This document shows, in pieces, positions 15,339 to 24,300 of a stretch of DNA of 42,523 nt. The stretch lies in contig JAQUUB010000034.1 of NCBI GenBank assembly GCA_028694115.1, positions 1 through 42,523 of the forward strand. The letters run 5' to 3'. Every line of letters begins with the position of its first letter. Position 1 is the stretch's first letter. The notes beneath the pieces are model-generated. The model made no database searches. It worked only from the letters and a program-made list of their open reading frames with translations, and was not told the origin of the DNA. A program made the translations under genes and the position numbers. This DNA comes from Lachnospiraceae bacterium (GTDB lineage Bacteria; Bacillota_A; Clostridia; Lachnospirales; Lachnospiraceae).

Positions 15339-16346
15339 ATGTTGAAAATATTAATTGAAGGAAATCAGGCAAGATATGAAAAATTTTATCCGGATTTACC
15401 AGTAATAAAGGAATCCCAATTATTATTTTGTGATAGAGGTACTGAAATTTCAAAAATGCTGCAGTTAGGTGCTGATGCAGAAATTCTATTAGTGGATGCC
15501 ATTAGTATCGTAAAAAGAGAATTAATAGAACAGATGCCAAAGCTTAAGATGATTCATTCGGAGGGTGTTGCTTATAATGGGATTGACTTAGAAGCAGCAA
15601 CAGAAAGAGGAATCTATGTTTGTAATAACAAGGGATGCAATGCAGGTGCAGTTGCTGAACAGGCAATTATGCTGATGCTGCAACTACTACGAAAAGGAAT
15701 TACTGGCGACCGTGCTGTCCGAGCAGGACAGCAAATGGAAATGAAAGAATATTCTATGGTACATGGTATTACTGAATTGTCAGAGTGTAAGGTGGGTCTG
15801 ATTGGATTTGGGGATATTGCAAAGGCAACAGCACAACGCCTGTACGCATTTGGTTGTGAAGTAAGCTACTATTCGCCAAACCGTAAGTCAGCTGAGGTAG
15901 AAGCGAGCTGCCACGTGAAGTACGAACCATTGTTAGAACTAACAAAAACATGTGATATGATCAGTATTCATACAGCTGTCACAAAAGAGACAGAAGGAAT
16001 GATTAATCAGGAATTCTTGAATCATATGAAAAAGAGTGCTTATCTTATCAATACTGCAAGGGGTGAAATTGTGGATAATATTGCGCTAAGAAATGCAATT
16101 ATTAAGGGTAAGATTGCAGGAGCAGGGCTTGATACCTTAGCACCGGAACCTATGACAGTTGATAATCCGCTGATTGATTTGCCGGAAGAATTTAAAGACC
16201 GAGTAATACTTGCTCCACATTTAGGTGGAATTACAACGGGAAGTTTTAAAAGAGCACATAAAAACATGTGGCAGAATGTAGAGAGAGTGGCAAATGGGGA
16301 AAAGCCAATCAATGTTGTCAATATAAAGTGTGAAAAGATATACTAA
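15339..16346 (+). CDS. NAD-dependent D-2-hydroxyacid dehydrogenase
   Basis: A 335-residue protein of the D-isomer 2-hydroxyacid dehydrogenase family. The NAD-binding motif is GLIGFGDIAK. The catalytic residues are the Arg of NTARGEIV, the Glu of LAPEP and the His of LAPHLGG. It is 33 bases after trpB2 in the same T-box transcript, so its role is likely tied to tryptophan. It could oxidise 3-phosphoglycerate toward serine, the TrpB co-substrate, or interconvert indolepyruvate and indolelactate. Sequence reading alone does not separate these. Confidence 0.85.
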   Translation: MLKILIEGNQARYEKFYPDLPVIKESQLLFCDRGTEISKMLQLGADAEILLVDAISIVKRELIEQMPKLKMIHSEGVAYNGIDLEAATERGIYVCNNKGCNAGAVAEQAIMLMLQLLRKGITGDRAVRAGQQMEMKEYSMVHGITELSECKVGLIGFGDIAKATAQRLYAFGCEVSYYSPNRKSAEVEASCHVKYEPLLELTKTCDMISIHTAVTKETEGMINQEFLNHMKKSAYLINTARGEIVDNIALRNAIIKGKIAGAGLDTLAPEPMTVDNPLIDLPEEFKDRVILAPHLGGITTGSFKRAHKNMWQNVERVANGEKPINVVNIKCEKIY

Positions 16347-16387
16347 CGCATGAAAGAACCATGCTAAGTATATCTAAGTTTCACACG

Positions 16388-16411
16388 GAAGAAGCCGCAA
16401 GCGTCTTCTTC
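16388..16411 (+). repeat. GAAGAAG hairpin repeat, copy 1
   Basis: GAAGAAGCCGC, AA, GCGTCTTCTTC form a stem with one mismatch, followed by TCTTTATTT. It may act as terminator of the trpB2 operon. A second copy differing at two bases lies at 40828-40851, so this is a dispersed repeat. Confidence 0.55.
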
Positions 16412-16469
16412 TCTTTATTTAAATATATTTTAAGATAGACCAAAAGAAGAATATGTTGTAAAATGGTTG

Positions 16470-16630
16470 ATGTTAATCATTTTGTATATTCACAAAAGGA
16501 ACAATGTGCGAATCATTGACTGCTTACACAGAGGTAATGCGGACTAAATCTTTTAATCCATTGTAGGGAAACTTATGAGAAGGAAAGATGGCGGTTGAAG
16601 CAAAGTCCTAAAACTTGGTGAATATGCATC
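16470..16630 (+). promoter_or_regulatory. Possible cobalamin-riboswitch-like leader
   Basis: Part of the conserved B12-riboswitch core can be read: AAAAGGAAC, a short stem CAAT-GTGCGAAT-CATTG, then ACTGC and GAGGTAATGCGG. A GGACT/AGTCC pair further on could close the junction. The match to the consensus is partial, and the 3' part (AAGCAAAGTCC) is unusual. The genes downstream (DUF4430, related to transcobalamin C-terminal domains, and an ECF S component) fit corrinoid uptake. A covariance search is needed to confirm the class. Confidence 0.42.
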
Positions 16631-16666
16631 TCAAATGCTTTGGTAAAGAAAGAAAAGGAGAATTTT

Positions 16667-17065
16667 ATGAACAAAAGGACAAAAATTACCATTGTCTCTG
16701 TATTTATTGCACTCATTGTAGCAGTAGGATGTATTGCAGGTATCTTAAATTACAGAGAAAAGAACTCAGGAAACAAGAATTTCACACTGGAAATTATCTC
16801 AGAAAGAGATGACTATTCATCAAGTGAAGCATACAAATCAAATGCAGAAACGCTAGGTGAATTTTTAAGACAACAGGATTTTGTTGCTTTTGAAGAATCC
16901 GATTATGGAATGTTTATTACATCCTTATATGGTATGGAACAAGATCTTGATGAGCAATATTGGTGGTGTTTAACTGTTAACGATGAATCTTCTACGTTGG
17001 GAGTGGATTCCTTGCCACTTGAAGAGGGAAGCAAATATACATTGACACTATTAAAGGGATATTGA
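16667..17065 (+). CDS. DUF4430 secreted/anchored protein
   Basis: A 132-residue protein with an N-terminal membrane segment (residues 7-27, ITIVSVFIALIVAVGCIAGIL) and an extracytoplasmic DUF4430 domain. The latter has TLGEFLRQ, QYWWCLTVNDE and the closing LGVDSLPLEEGSKYTLTL. DUF4430 is related to the C-terminal domain of transcobalamin and intrinsic factor. It may therefore bind a corrinoid outside the cell and pass it to the ECF S component in the next gene, with which it overlaps by one base (TGATG). AAGGAG (16655-16660) fixes the ATG at 16667. Confidence 0.8.
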   Translation: MNKRTKITIVSVFIALIVAVGCIAGILNYREKNSGNKNFTLEIISERDDYSSSEAYKSNAETLGEFLRQQDFVAFEESDYGMFITSLYGMEQDLDEQYWWCLTVNDESSTLGVDSLPLEEGSKYTLTLLKGY

Positions 17066-17574
17066 TGGAAGAAAAGCGAAGGTTTTCAACTATTGAATTA
17101 GTGAGGATAGCTCTGTTAGGGGCTATCCTCTATGTGGCTCAGATAGGACTTGCAGCTATTCCAAATTTAGAGCTTGTATCCCTCTTAATTCTTGTTTATA
17201 CGCTTGTATTTGGAAAAAAGACCTTTTGGATGATTCTGGTATTTAATTTGTTCGAAGGAATCCAATGGGGATTTGGTTTGTGGTGGATATCGTATTTATA
17301 TACATGGCCGATATTGATGTTACTTGTGTTATTTTTAAAAAAATTAATCAAAGAAGAATTTTTAATATGGAGCGTTCTTCTGGGCCTGTTTGGACTCGCC
17401 TTTGGAAGCTTTTTTGCAGTTGCATATATTCCAGTGGATCCTAAATATGCTCTGACATATTGGATTAGTGGGCTGCCATGGGACGTATGGCATGGTATAT
17501 GTAACTTTGTATTAACAGCAATTTTGGGAAAACCCATCTATCATCTTTTGATTCAATTGAAAAGACGAATATAA
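17065..17574 (+). CDS. ECF transporter S component (substrate-specific subunit)
   Basis: A 169-residue integral membrane protein of about six helices, with the S-component hallmark of a short basic N-terminus before ELVRIALLGAILYVAQIGLAA. It binds a vitamin-type substrate and docks on a shared ECF energizing module (EcfA/EcfA'/EcfT), which is not in the window. Pairing with a DUF4430 protein suggests cobalamin or a related corrinoid. This is inferred from context; other vitamin substrates cannot be excluded. Confidence 0.78.
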   Translation: MEEKRRFSTIELVRIALLGAILYVAQIGLAAIPNLELVSLLILVYTLVFGKKTFWMILVFNLFEGIQWGFGLWWISYLYTWPILMLLVLFLKKLIKEEFLIWSVLLGLFGLAFGSFFAVAYIPVDPKYALTYWISGLPWDVWHGICNFVLTAILGKPIYHLLIQLKRRI

Positions 17575-17647
17575 AGGAAGATGAGTAGACAAGAATAAAA
17601 AATGGAGTTAAACTATTCCTATACTAAATTTTGGAAGGAAGTGCGTT

Positions 17648-18094
17648 ATGAGTAAAATTGATGAAATCAGGGCGGAAATGGTAACCGCTATGAAAAATAA
17701 GGATAAGGCTAGAAAAGATACCTTATCAATGCTTCTTGCAGCTTTAAAAAATAAGGCAATTGACAAAAGAGAAGACTTAACTGAAGCAGAAGAGTTTGAA
17801 GTAATTAAAAAGGAAATGAAGCAGACAAAAGAGACGTTAGAAACTTCTCCAGCGGATCGAACAGATATTATTGAGGAATGCGAAGCTAGACTTGCAGTTT
17901 TAAAAGAATTTGCACCAGAGGAAATGGGTGAGGAAGCAATTCGTGCAGCAGTAAAGGAAGTACTAGTAAACTTGGGAATTGATACTCCTACCGCGAAAGA
18001 AAAAGGAAAAATCATGAAAGAACTGATGCCTTTAGTAAAAGGAAAAGCAGATGGCGGATTAGTAAATAAGATTGTTGGAGAAATGTTAAGCTAA
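17648..18094 (+). CDS. yqeY: YqeY/GatB-YqeY domain protein
   Basis: A 148-residue single-domain protein of the YqeY family. It shows the patterns AMKNKDKARKDTLSMLLAALK, EEFEVIKKEMKQ and APEEMGEEAIRAAV. It shares the tail domain of GatB and may contact tRNA or tRNA-modifying enzymes; its exact role is unknown. AAGGAAG precedes the ATG at 17648. A TATACT is present in the upstream gap, so it likely has its own promoter. A strong terminator follows. Confidence 0.92.
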   Translation: MSKIDEIRAEMVTAMKNKDKARKDTLSMLLAALKNKAIDKREDLTEAEEFEVIKKEMKQTKETLETSPADRTDIIEECEARLAVLKEFAPEEMGEEAIRAAVKEVLVNLGIDTPTAKEKGKIMKELMPLVKGKADGGLVNKIVGEMLS

Positions 18095-18125
18095 AAAGCA
18101 TTCGTAGTAAGTAAATGGAAAAGCA

Positions 18126-18158
18126 CAAAAAGCTACTTTGAAAAAAAGTAGCTTTTTT
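18126..18158. terminator. Bidirectional terminator between yqeY and the ABC exporter
   Basis: AAAAAGCTACTTT and AAAGTAGCTTTTTT form a long A-T-flanked stem. U-tracts exist on both strands, fitting convergent transcription. Confidence 0.85.
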
Positions 18159-18188
18159 GATATATAAAATTATTTCCCCTTTTAATAG

Positions 18189-18989
18189 TTATTCCAGATT
18201 AAGTTTTTTTGTAATTATATAATTACTAATAAACCAATAGATGATACAGGAAATAATAGCAAAAACAAGTGAAGTGGATAATATTCTATCAACAAAGGTG
18301 TTGGCTGTAATCTCATTTGTTAAATCCATGGAGGTAAATCCCATGATAATCAAATAGATGGTTGAGAAGATTTGACCGATGATATAGAAAACCCCGTACC
18401 AAACGAAAGAGCCAATCAATTTGTGCTTTTTAAATAGCTGACCTAGCGAAATAGCAGCATAAAAGCATAAAAGTCCTGATACAATGGAGAGAATTGTGTA
18501 TGCGATTATGAGCATAATAAATCCACTAACAGACATCCCGATTTCCTTCGTAATGGTTAAAAGTGCTTCTTGAGTAGAAGATATTAAATCCATATCTGGA
18601 ATTGCACCTATAAATATTAAAAGTATAGAAAACATAATAATAATACTTGTAACAAACGTGCATAAAAAACCATAAATGAATTTTGATAGCAAGATTGTAG
18701 AGGGTTTTATAGGTAATGTGTGTGTCAGATACCCCTCATCCGTATAAAGAGATTTAAAAAAACGATAAAGTACCAATATGCATACTGCAATGGAAATTGC
18801 AAAGATGCTTAACACATAGCAAACACTTAATACGGGAGTGACGAAGGTAATTACTTTTTCATTAGCATCTGCTAAACCAAGACTTAACATAATAAATCCC
18901 ATAATTGTTATAACGATCATATAAAGATTTAAACCTAAAAAAATCTTTCCTGAAGTTTTCCATTCATATTTCAATAATTTTCCTAACAT
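18189..18989 (-). CDS. ABC transporter permease (ABC-2 like)
   Basis: A 266-residue membrane protein with about six hydrophobic segments and no ATPase motifs. The N-terminus LGKLLKYEWKTSGKIFL and the loop YLTHTLPIKPSTILLSKF are typical of small ABC-2/YtrC-like permeases next to GntR regulators. It overlaps the ATPase gene by 7 bases and is transcribed after it in the GntR-ATPase-permease operon. The likely function is efflux of a peptide or antimicrobial; the substrate is unknown. Confidence 0.82.
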   Translation of the reverse strand: MLGKLLKYEWKTSGKIFLGLNLYMIVITIMGFIMLSLGLADANEKVITFVTPVLSVCYVLSIFAISIAVCILVLYRFFKSLYTDEGYLTHTLPIKPSTILLSKFIYGFLCTFVTSIIIMFSILLIFIGAIPDMDLISSTQEALLTITKEIGMSVSGFIMLIIAYTILSIVSGLLCFYAAISLGQLFKKHKLIGSFVWYGVFYIIGQIFSTIYLIIMGFTSMDLTNEITANTFVDRILSTSLVFAIISCIIYWFISNYIITKKLNLE

Positions 18990-19681
18990 GCAAAAACCTC
19001 CCTGAATAAAGTATCTACTGATTTTCCCTCAGTAGTTCTGATATCATCTACACTAGAGTGCAATGTGATGTTGCCATCCTTGATAAATACAATTTCATCT
19101 AGTACATTTTCAATATCAGAGATAAGGTGCGTAGAAATTAGTATTGTAGATTCTTCACGATAGTTTGTGATAATTGTTTTTAAAATATAATCTCTTGCTG
19201 CAGGATCAACACCTGCGATTGGTTCATCAAGAACATAAAGATCTGCTTCACGACTCATTACAAGGATAAGCTGAATCTTTTCCTTTGTTCCTTTTGATAA
19301 AGTTTTCAAACGTTCCTTTGTCTGTATTCCTAGAGAAGATAGCATTTCTCTTGCTTTCTCCATGCTAAAATCTTCATAGAAATCCTGAAACATATTTATG
19401 ATTTCTTCTACTGTCATATAATCATTAAAGTAAGTACGTTCTGGAAGATAGGATACAATTTTTTTTGTCTGTACACTTGGTTTGTTCCCCTTAATTAGTA
19501 GTTCTCCAGAAGTGGGAGTGAGAAGACCGTTAATTAGTTTGATGAGTGTGGTTTTTCCACTGCCATTAGGTCCTAAAAGTCCAATGATTTTACCAGACTC
19601 AAGTTCCAAATCGATTTCATTAAGAGCTGTTTTATATCCATATTTTTTAGTTAATTTCTTACATGTTAGAATTGAGCTCAT
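18983..19681 (-). CDS. ABC transporter ATP-binding protein
   Basis: A 232-residue ATPase. Walker A is GPNGSGKTT, the signature is LSKGTKEK (a degenerate LSGGQ typical of this exporter class), and Walker B is LYVLDEPIAGVD, with the switch His in STHLISD. It drives the downstream permease. The gene lies between the overlapping GntR regulator (23 bases shared) and the permease, so the three are translationally coupled. Confidence 0.93.
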   Translation of the reverse strand: MSSILTCKKLTKKYGYKTALNEIDLELESGKIIGLLGPNGSGKTTLIKLINGLLTPTSGELLIKGNKPSVQTKKIVSYLPERTYFNDYMTVEEIINMFQDFYEDFSMEKAREMLSSLGIQTKERLKTLSKGTKEKIQLILVMSREADLYVLDEPIAGVDPAARDYILKTIITNYREESTILISTHLISDIENVLDEIVFIKDGNITLHSSVDDIRTTEGKSVDTLFREVFAC

Positions 19682-20048
19682 AATTCCCTCCTTTTATTTC
19701 CTTATTTAGTAGTTCTAAGGTATCTTCATACTGATAACCTAGTTGTTTCATGCGGTCAAGAAAGATTTGAATTTCCTCTTCTGCCATTTGCTTTTTAATT
19801 TCCTCAATTAAATTTTTGTTCTCAGTAACTGTTCGTCCACTCGTTCTCTGTGTAATAATCAGTCCATTTAGTTCTAACTCACCAAATGCCTTTTGCATTG
19901 TGTTTGGATTTACATTTGCTTCTGATGCAAGTTCTCTTACAGAAGGTATTTTGCTGCCAGGCAGATAAATTCCGGTTACAATTCTGAGCTTGATTTCTTC
20001 TATTATTTGAATATAAATAGGCCTTTTGTCATCCATTAACCACGGCAT
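19659..20048 (-). CDS. GntR-family regulator, YtrA type
   Basis: A 129-residue regulator with an N-terminal GntR winged helix (IKLRIVTGIYLPGSKIPSVRELA, NPNTMQKAFGELELNGLI) and a short C-terminal helix pair, not a ligand-binding domain. That short form is the YtrA subfamily, whose members repress an adjacent ABC exporter operon and respond to cell-wall antibiotics. It is the first gene of its operon, and probably controls it through the palindromic site at 20077-20094. Confidence 0.9.
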   Translation of the reverse strand: MPWLMDDKRPIYIQIIEEIKLRIVTGIYLPGSKIPSVRELASEANVNPNTMQKAFGELELNGLIITQRTSGRTVTENKNLIEEIKKQMAEEEIQIFLDRMKQLGYQYEDTLELLNKEIKGGNYELNSNM

Positions 20049-20076
20049 AGATTTCTCCTTTCAATATTGAATCGCT

Positions 20077-20094
20077 GTACTAATATAGTAATAC
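20077..20094. promoter_or_regulatory. Palindromic site upstream of the GntR operon
   Basis: GTACTAATATAGTAATAC is an imperfect dyad in the promoter region of the GntR gene, about 30 bases from its start codon. It is a likely autoregulatory operator. Confidence 0.45.
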
Positions 20095-20102
20095 AATAAT
20101 AC

Positions 20103-20158
20103 AAAAAAAGAAGACTGTCAACCGAAAAAATAAATTTTCTTTGTAAACAGTCTTTTTT
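20103..20158 (-). terminator. Terminator of the aminotransferase gene
   Basis: AAGACTGT (20111-20118) pairs with ACAGTCTT (20147-20154). Runs of T on the minus-strand transcript side fit termination of the leftward aminotransferase mRNA before the GntR promoter. Confidence 0.6.
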
Positions 20159-20166
20159 ATAGCTTA

Positions 20167-21267
20167 TTAAGCTTCTAAAGTTTCTTTGATACAAGCAAGC
20201 AATTGGTCATTTTGATCGGGTTTCATAAAACAAAAACGGAAAAATTGATTATCTAAAAATGGAAATGTACAACAGTTTCGTATCATCATTTTATTTCGAA
20301 TTGCTTGATTAAATAAGAAATCTGCAGTTATAGACTCTTTTAGTATTTTCGCCAAAACAAAATTTGCAGTTGGTTCATAATAGGTAAGTCCATCAATTGC
20401 TTTTAACTCTTTACATATTCTAATACGTTCCTCGTGTATTAATTCTTTGGTCTGCCTGATATAGTCAGTATCAGTAAACATTAATGTTCCTGCAATTTCA
20501 GCAAGAGAATTAATGGTCCATGGATTCTTCTTAGCATTTATTGATTTAATCAAGTCAGAATTACCAGTTATTGCATAACCTAAACGTAGCCCAGGAGCGG
20601 CAAAGAATTTGGAGATTCCTCTGATGATAAAGAGGTTGTTATAATAATTAATAAGAGGAACTGCGCTAATTTTCTCATATTCATCTGCAAACTCAATATA
20701 GGTCTCGTCAATCATTAGAAAGATGTCATTTCGCTTACAAATATCTAGAATTTTTCTTAAGTCATCCCTTTTAATTGCACTGGAGGTTGGATTATTTGGG
20801 TTACAGATAACAAGTAAATCAATGCTTTCATTCAATTGTAATTCCAACTTAGAGATATTCAGACAAAAATCATCTTCTTCCTTTAAGGGAAAATAGAGTG
20901 AAATACCGCCCCCTAAAGATATTTCTCGCTCATATTCAGAGTAGGTGGGTCCAAGGATTAAAGTTTTCTTGGGGTGCTTAAATTGTATAAATAAGGAAAT
21001 AAGTTCAGTGGAACCGTTGCCAACGATAATTTGTTCTTTTTCTGCACCGACATAATTTCCAATTGTTGTACGCAAGGAAGCATACTCTCTGTCAGGATAC
21101 GAGGTAATAGCATCTAGATGCAGAGCAAGTGTACTCCTTAATTTGTTAGATAGACCAAGAGGATTTACATTTGCTGAAAAAGAAATAATTTCCTCTTTCT
21201 TAATTCCAAAAACCTTTTCTATTTTTTCTAAATCACTTCCATGAAAATGGTCTGTATGTTGTAGCAT
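20167..21267 (-). CDS. CobD/HisC-like PLP aminotransferase-fold enzyme
   Basis: A 366-residue fold-type I PLP enzyme. The N-terminus HGSDLEKIEKVFGI and FSANVNPLGLS is the pattern of L-threonine-O-3-phosphate decarboxylase (CobD), though HisC-like enzymes are close relatives. The PLP Asp/Tyr is in LMIDETYIEFA, the Schiff-base Lys in RGISKFFAAPGLRLG, and the N-P-N-N-P motif in VICNPNNPTS. Decarboxylation of threonine phosphate yields the aminopropanol arm of cobalamin. It stands alone here, but 2.6 kb away is a possible corrinoid uptake unit. It is transcribed divergently from the DUF5717 operon. Confidence 0.75.
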   Translation of the reverse strand: MLQHTDHFHGSDLEKIEKVFGIKKEEIISFSANVNPLGLSNKLRSTLALHLDAITSYPDREYASLRTTIGNYVGAEKEQIIVGNGSTELISLFIQFKHPKKTLILGPTYSEYEREISLGGGISLYFPLKEEDDFCLNISKLELQLNESIDLLVICNPNNPTSSAIKRDDLRKILDICKRNDIFLMIDETYIEFADEYEKISAVPLINYYNNLFIIRGISKFFAAPGLRLGYAITGNSDLIKSINAKKNPWTINSLAEIAGTLMFTDTDYIRQTKELIHEERIRICKELKAIDGLTYYEPTANFVLAKILKESITADFLFNQAIRNKMMIRNCCTFPFLDNQFFRFCFMKPDQNDQLLACIKETLEA

Positions 21268-21304
21268 AATAGCGTCCTTTCTACGTAGATAACATTGTAA
21301 AATC

Positions 21305-21334
21305 TTGTTTAAATATGGTATACTTTATTATAAT
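21305..21334 (+). promoter_or_regulatory. Promoter of the DUF5717 operon
   Basis: TTGTTT (21305-21310) and TATAAT (21329-21334) are 18 bases apart. An overlapping extended -10, TGGTATACT (21316-21324), offers a second start. Either lies 30-45 bases from the first gene. Confidence 0.45.
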
Positions 21335-21364
21335 AGATATTAATTAAAAATCAAGGAAAGCGTG

Positions 21365-24300
21365 GTGAGATATTTGAATAATCATATTGATAATTTAGTA
21401 AAAGGTTTATTTGAATATGAAAAAATGAAGTTAAATATCTCAGAAAAAAAACTGGAAATGTCTATTGATTTAGATAAGCCCACAATAGGTTCTTTTTCTA
21501 TAAAGACCGCCGAGAATCAAACAGTTAAAGGGGTTATCAATGTTTCGAACCCGAGAATGAAGTGCTCTGTAAGAGAATTTGAAGCAAATGAAATTGAAGT
21601 GAGGTATGAGTTTAATAGTAAAGGAATGGAGGAAGGGGAAGTCCTGACAGGAGATATTTTTATTATTTCAAATGCCGGAGAATATAGTATTCCTTTTACT
21701 GCTTCCGTTATACATAAGGTAATTCAATCATCCATTGGAAAAATAAAAAATCTTTTTCATTTTACAAACCTGGCTCAATCCAATTTTGAGGAAGCAGTTA
21801 AAACTTTTTACTCTCAGGAATTTAAACATATTTTTATTAATAATGATAGAAAATTTTACAATACTTATCTTGGACTTTCTGGTGTAAAGGGTTCGAGACA
21901 AAATATGGAAGAATTTTTAATTTCAATCCATAAAAAACGAGCAGTAGAGATTGAAATTCCAGAAGAGATGATGGAAATCCCTCACATAAAGGAAAATATG
22001 CATATTGAATTTCCAATTACGAGAATTGGTTGGGGATTGACTAATATTGAGATTCATGCAGATCAAGAATTTGTTAAACTACAGAAAAGTCAGCTGACCG
22101 ATGATGATTTTCTTGGAAACAAATGTACTTTCTCTTGTGAATTAATATATGAAAAATTACATGCTGGAAGAAATTATGCTCGTATTCAATTCAAAACTCC
22201 TTTTTTAGAAAAGCAGATTGAAATATGTGTGGTACAAAGTAAGATACATAAAAATACAAATAAAGAAATACAGAAAATCCGATTATTACTTACCAGACAA
22301 TATCTTGATTTCCGGTTAAAAAAAATTAATATCGCTACATGGGTAAAAGAATCGATGTATTTGGTAGAGAAAATGATAGGAGTCGATGGATCGAGTATAG
22401 AGGCTAGATTATATCAAGCCCAATTATTGCTGGCATCAGAGAAATTTAAAGAGGCACAGTGGATTTTGGAGCATGTGAATCAAGATATGAATATCAAGCA
22501 AGCAAATTCAGTTTTAAATGCATATTTTATGTATTTAACTTGCTTGGCAGATAGGGAAAATTCTGGTTTAGATAAAATTAAGGAAACAATTAGAAGCTTT
22601 TATATGGAACAGAAGCAGAATCGTCAACTGTTATGGTTGCTTTTATATTTGGATGATTCTTATGAAAAAAGTCCTTCAAACAAATTAGCATTACTCGAGG
22701 AACAGTTTAAAGCGGGGTGTACAAGTCCAATTCTCTATATAGAAGCTTATCATTTGTTTGTTAAAAATCCACTTCTGCTATCTAAATTAGAAGATTATGA
22801 AATTCAAGTTTTGTTGTGGGCACATAAAAATCAAATTTATTCTGAAAATATTGTAAACCAAGTAGTTTATTTATGTACAAGGACAAAGAAATATTCCGAT
22901 TTACTTCATAAAATTCTCAGTTTCTATTATATGAAATATGAAAATGATGAGATTTTAATGATAATTGGCAGTCATCTAATAAGGGGCAACAGGATGGATC
23001 AGGAGGCTTTCTTCTGGTATAAGAAGGCTGTGGAAAAAGAGCTCAGAATCACAAGATTATTTGAGTATTATATGTATGCAATGCCCTCTGACTCAAAGGA
23101 AGAGATACCTAGAATGGTTAAGATGTATTTTGCATATAACAGTAGCCTGGATTTTCAAAAAAACGCTATTTTATATGCGAATCTTATTGCTCATCAAGAG
23201 GATAATAGGGAAATAGTAATCTCCTATGAAAAGCAAATGGTATCTTTTACCGTCGAGCAATTACGAAATAATAGAATGAATGAAAATCTGGCAGTCCTAT
23301 ATGAGTATTTTAGGGAACATGAATTAATTCAAAAGGAGTTGCCTGATCATTTAGAATCATTGGCTTTTTCCTCTTGTATTGTGGTAGCGGATTCTAAAAT
23401 GAAGTACGCTGTTGTAATAGAGGATCCATTTATTATGGAACAAAAAGTTCCAATTATTAATAAGAAAGCCTATGTGAATCTTTATGGACATAATTATGAA
23501 ATAATGTTAGAAGATGAAAATGGAAATCGATATTTAGAATCAACAGAGTTCAAAATCTATCAAATGATGAGAAAAAATACATTACAGCCCCTGATTCAGG
23601 ATAATATGGAAAGAGGGATTGGATTTTGTGTTTATTTAAGTGAGTTAAAACATCATTTTCAATTCGTACAGGGAGAGAATGAAAAATGCATTCGATTATT
23701 AATCGAATCTCCACAGATAAGGGAAGATTTCAAGATGGAACTGAGGCAAAATATCATTCAGTATTATTATGACTGTGATAAACAACAGGAATTAGACGAA
23801 TTTCTACTAAGTATTCAGCCATCAATTCTTCAAAAGAAAAGTCGTGCAGAGCTCGTTGAATATATGGTGAAACGTGGAATGCATGAGAATGCTTATCAAA
23901 TTGTCACAACTTATGGATTAGAACATGTCGGAGCAAAAATTTTAGTAAAATTATGTAGCCAGATGATTAGAAATATGGAAAATGAAAAAGATGATGTTTT
24001 ATTAAAAATTAGTCATATGGTATTTGAACTTGGAAAATACGATCAAACGGTACTAAATTATTTGATATTACATTATGAGGGAACAACACGTAATCTTAGA
24101 AACATATGGAAATCAGCTATTAATTTTGATTTGGATGTTCATTCACTAGAAGAAAGAATGCTGATTCAGATGCTGTATACAAGAAGTTTTGTTGGGGAGA
24201 GAGATATTATATTTGATGACTATCAGAAAAATGGAGCTCTTCCTTCGCTAGAAATGGCTTATTTGTCGTATCATGCATTTGAATATTTTGTTTTAGACAG

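Noticed and set aside
16470..16630. c-di-GMP (GEMM) or TPP riboswitch
   Set aside because: Fragments such as GGGAAAC and GCAAAG look similar, but the order and the other conserved blocks of those classes are missing.
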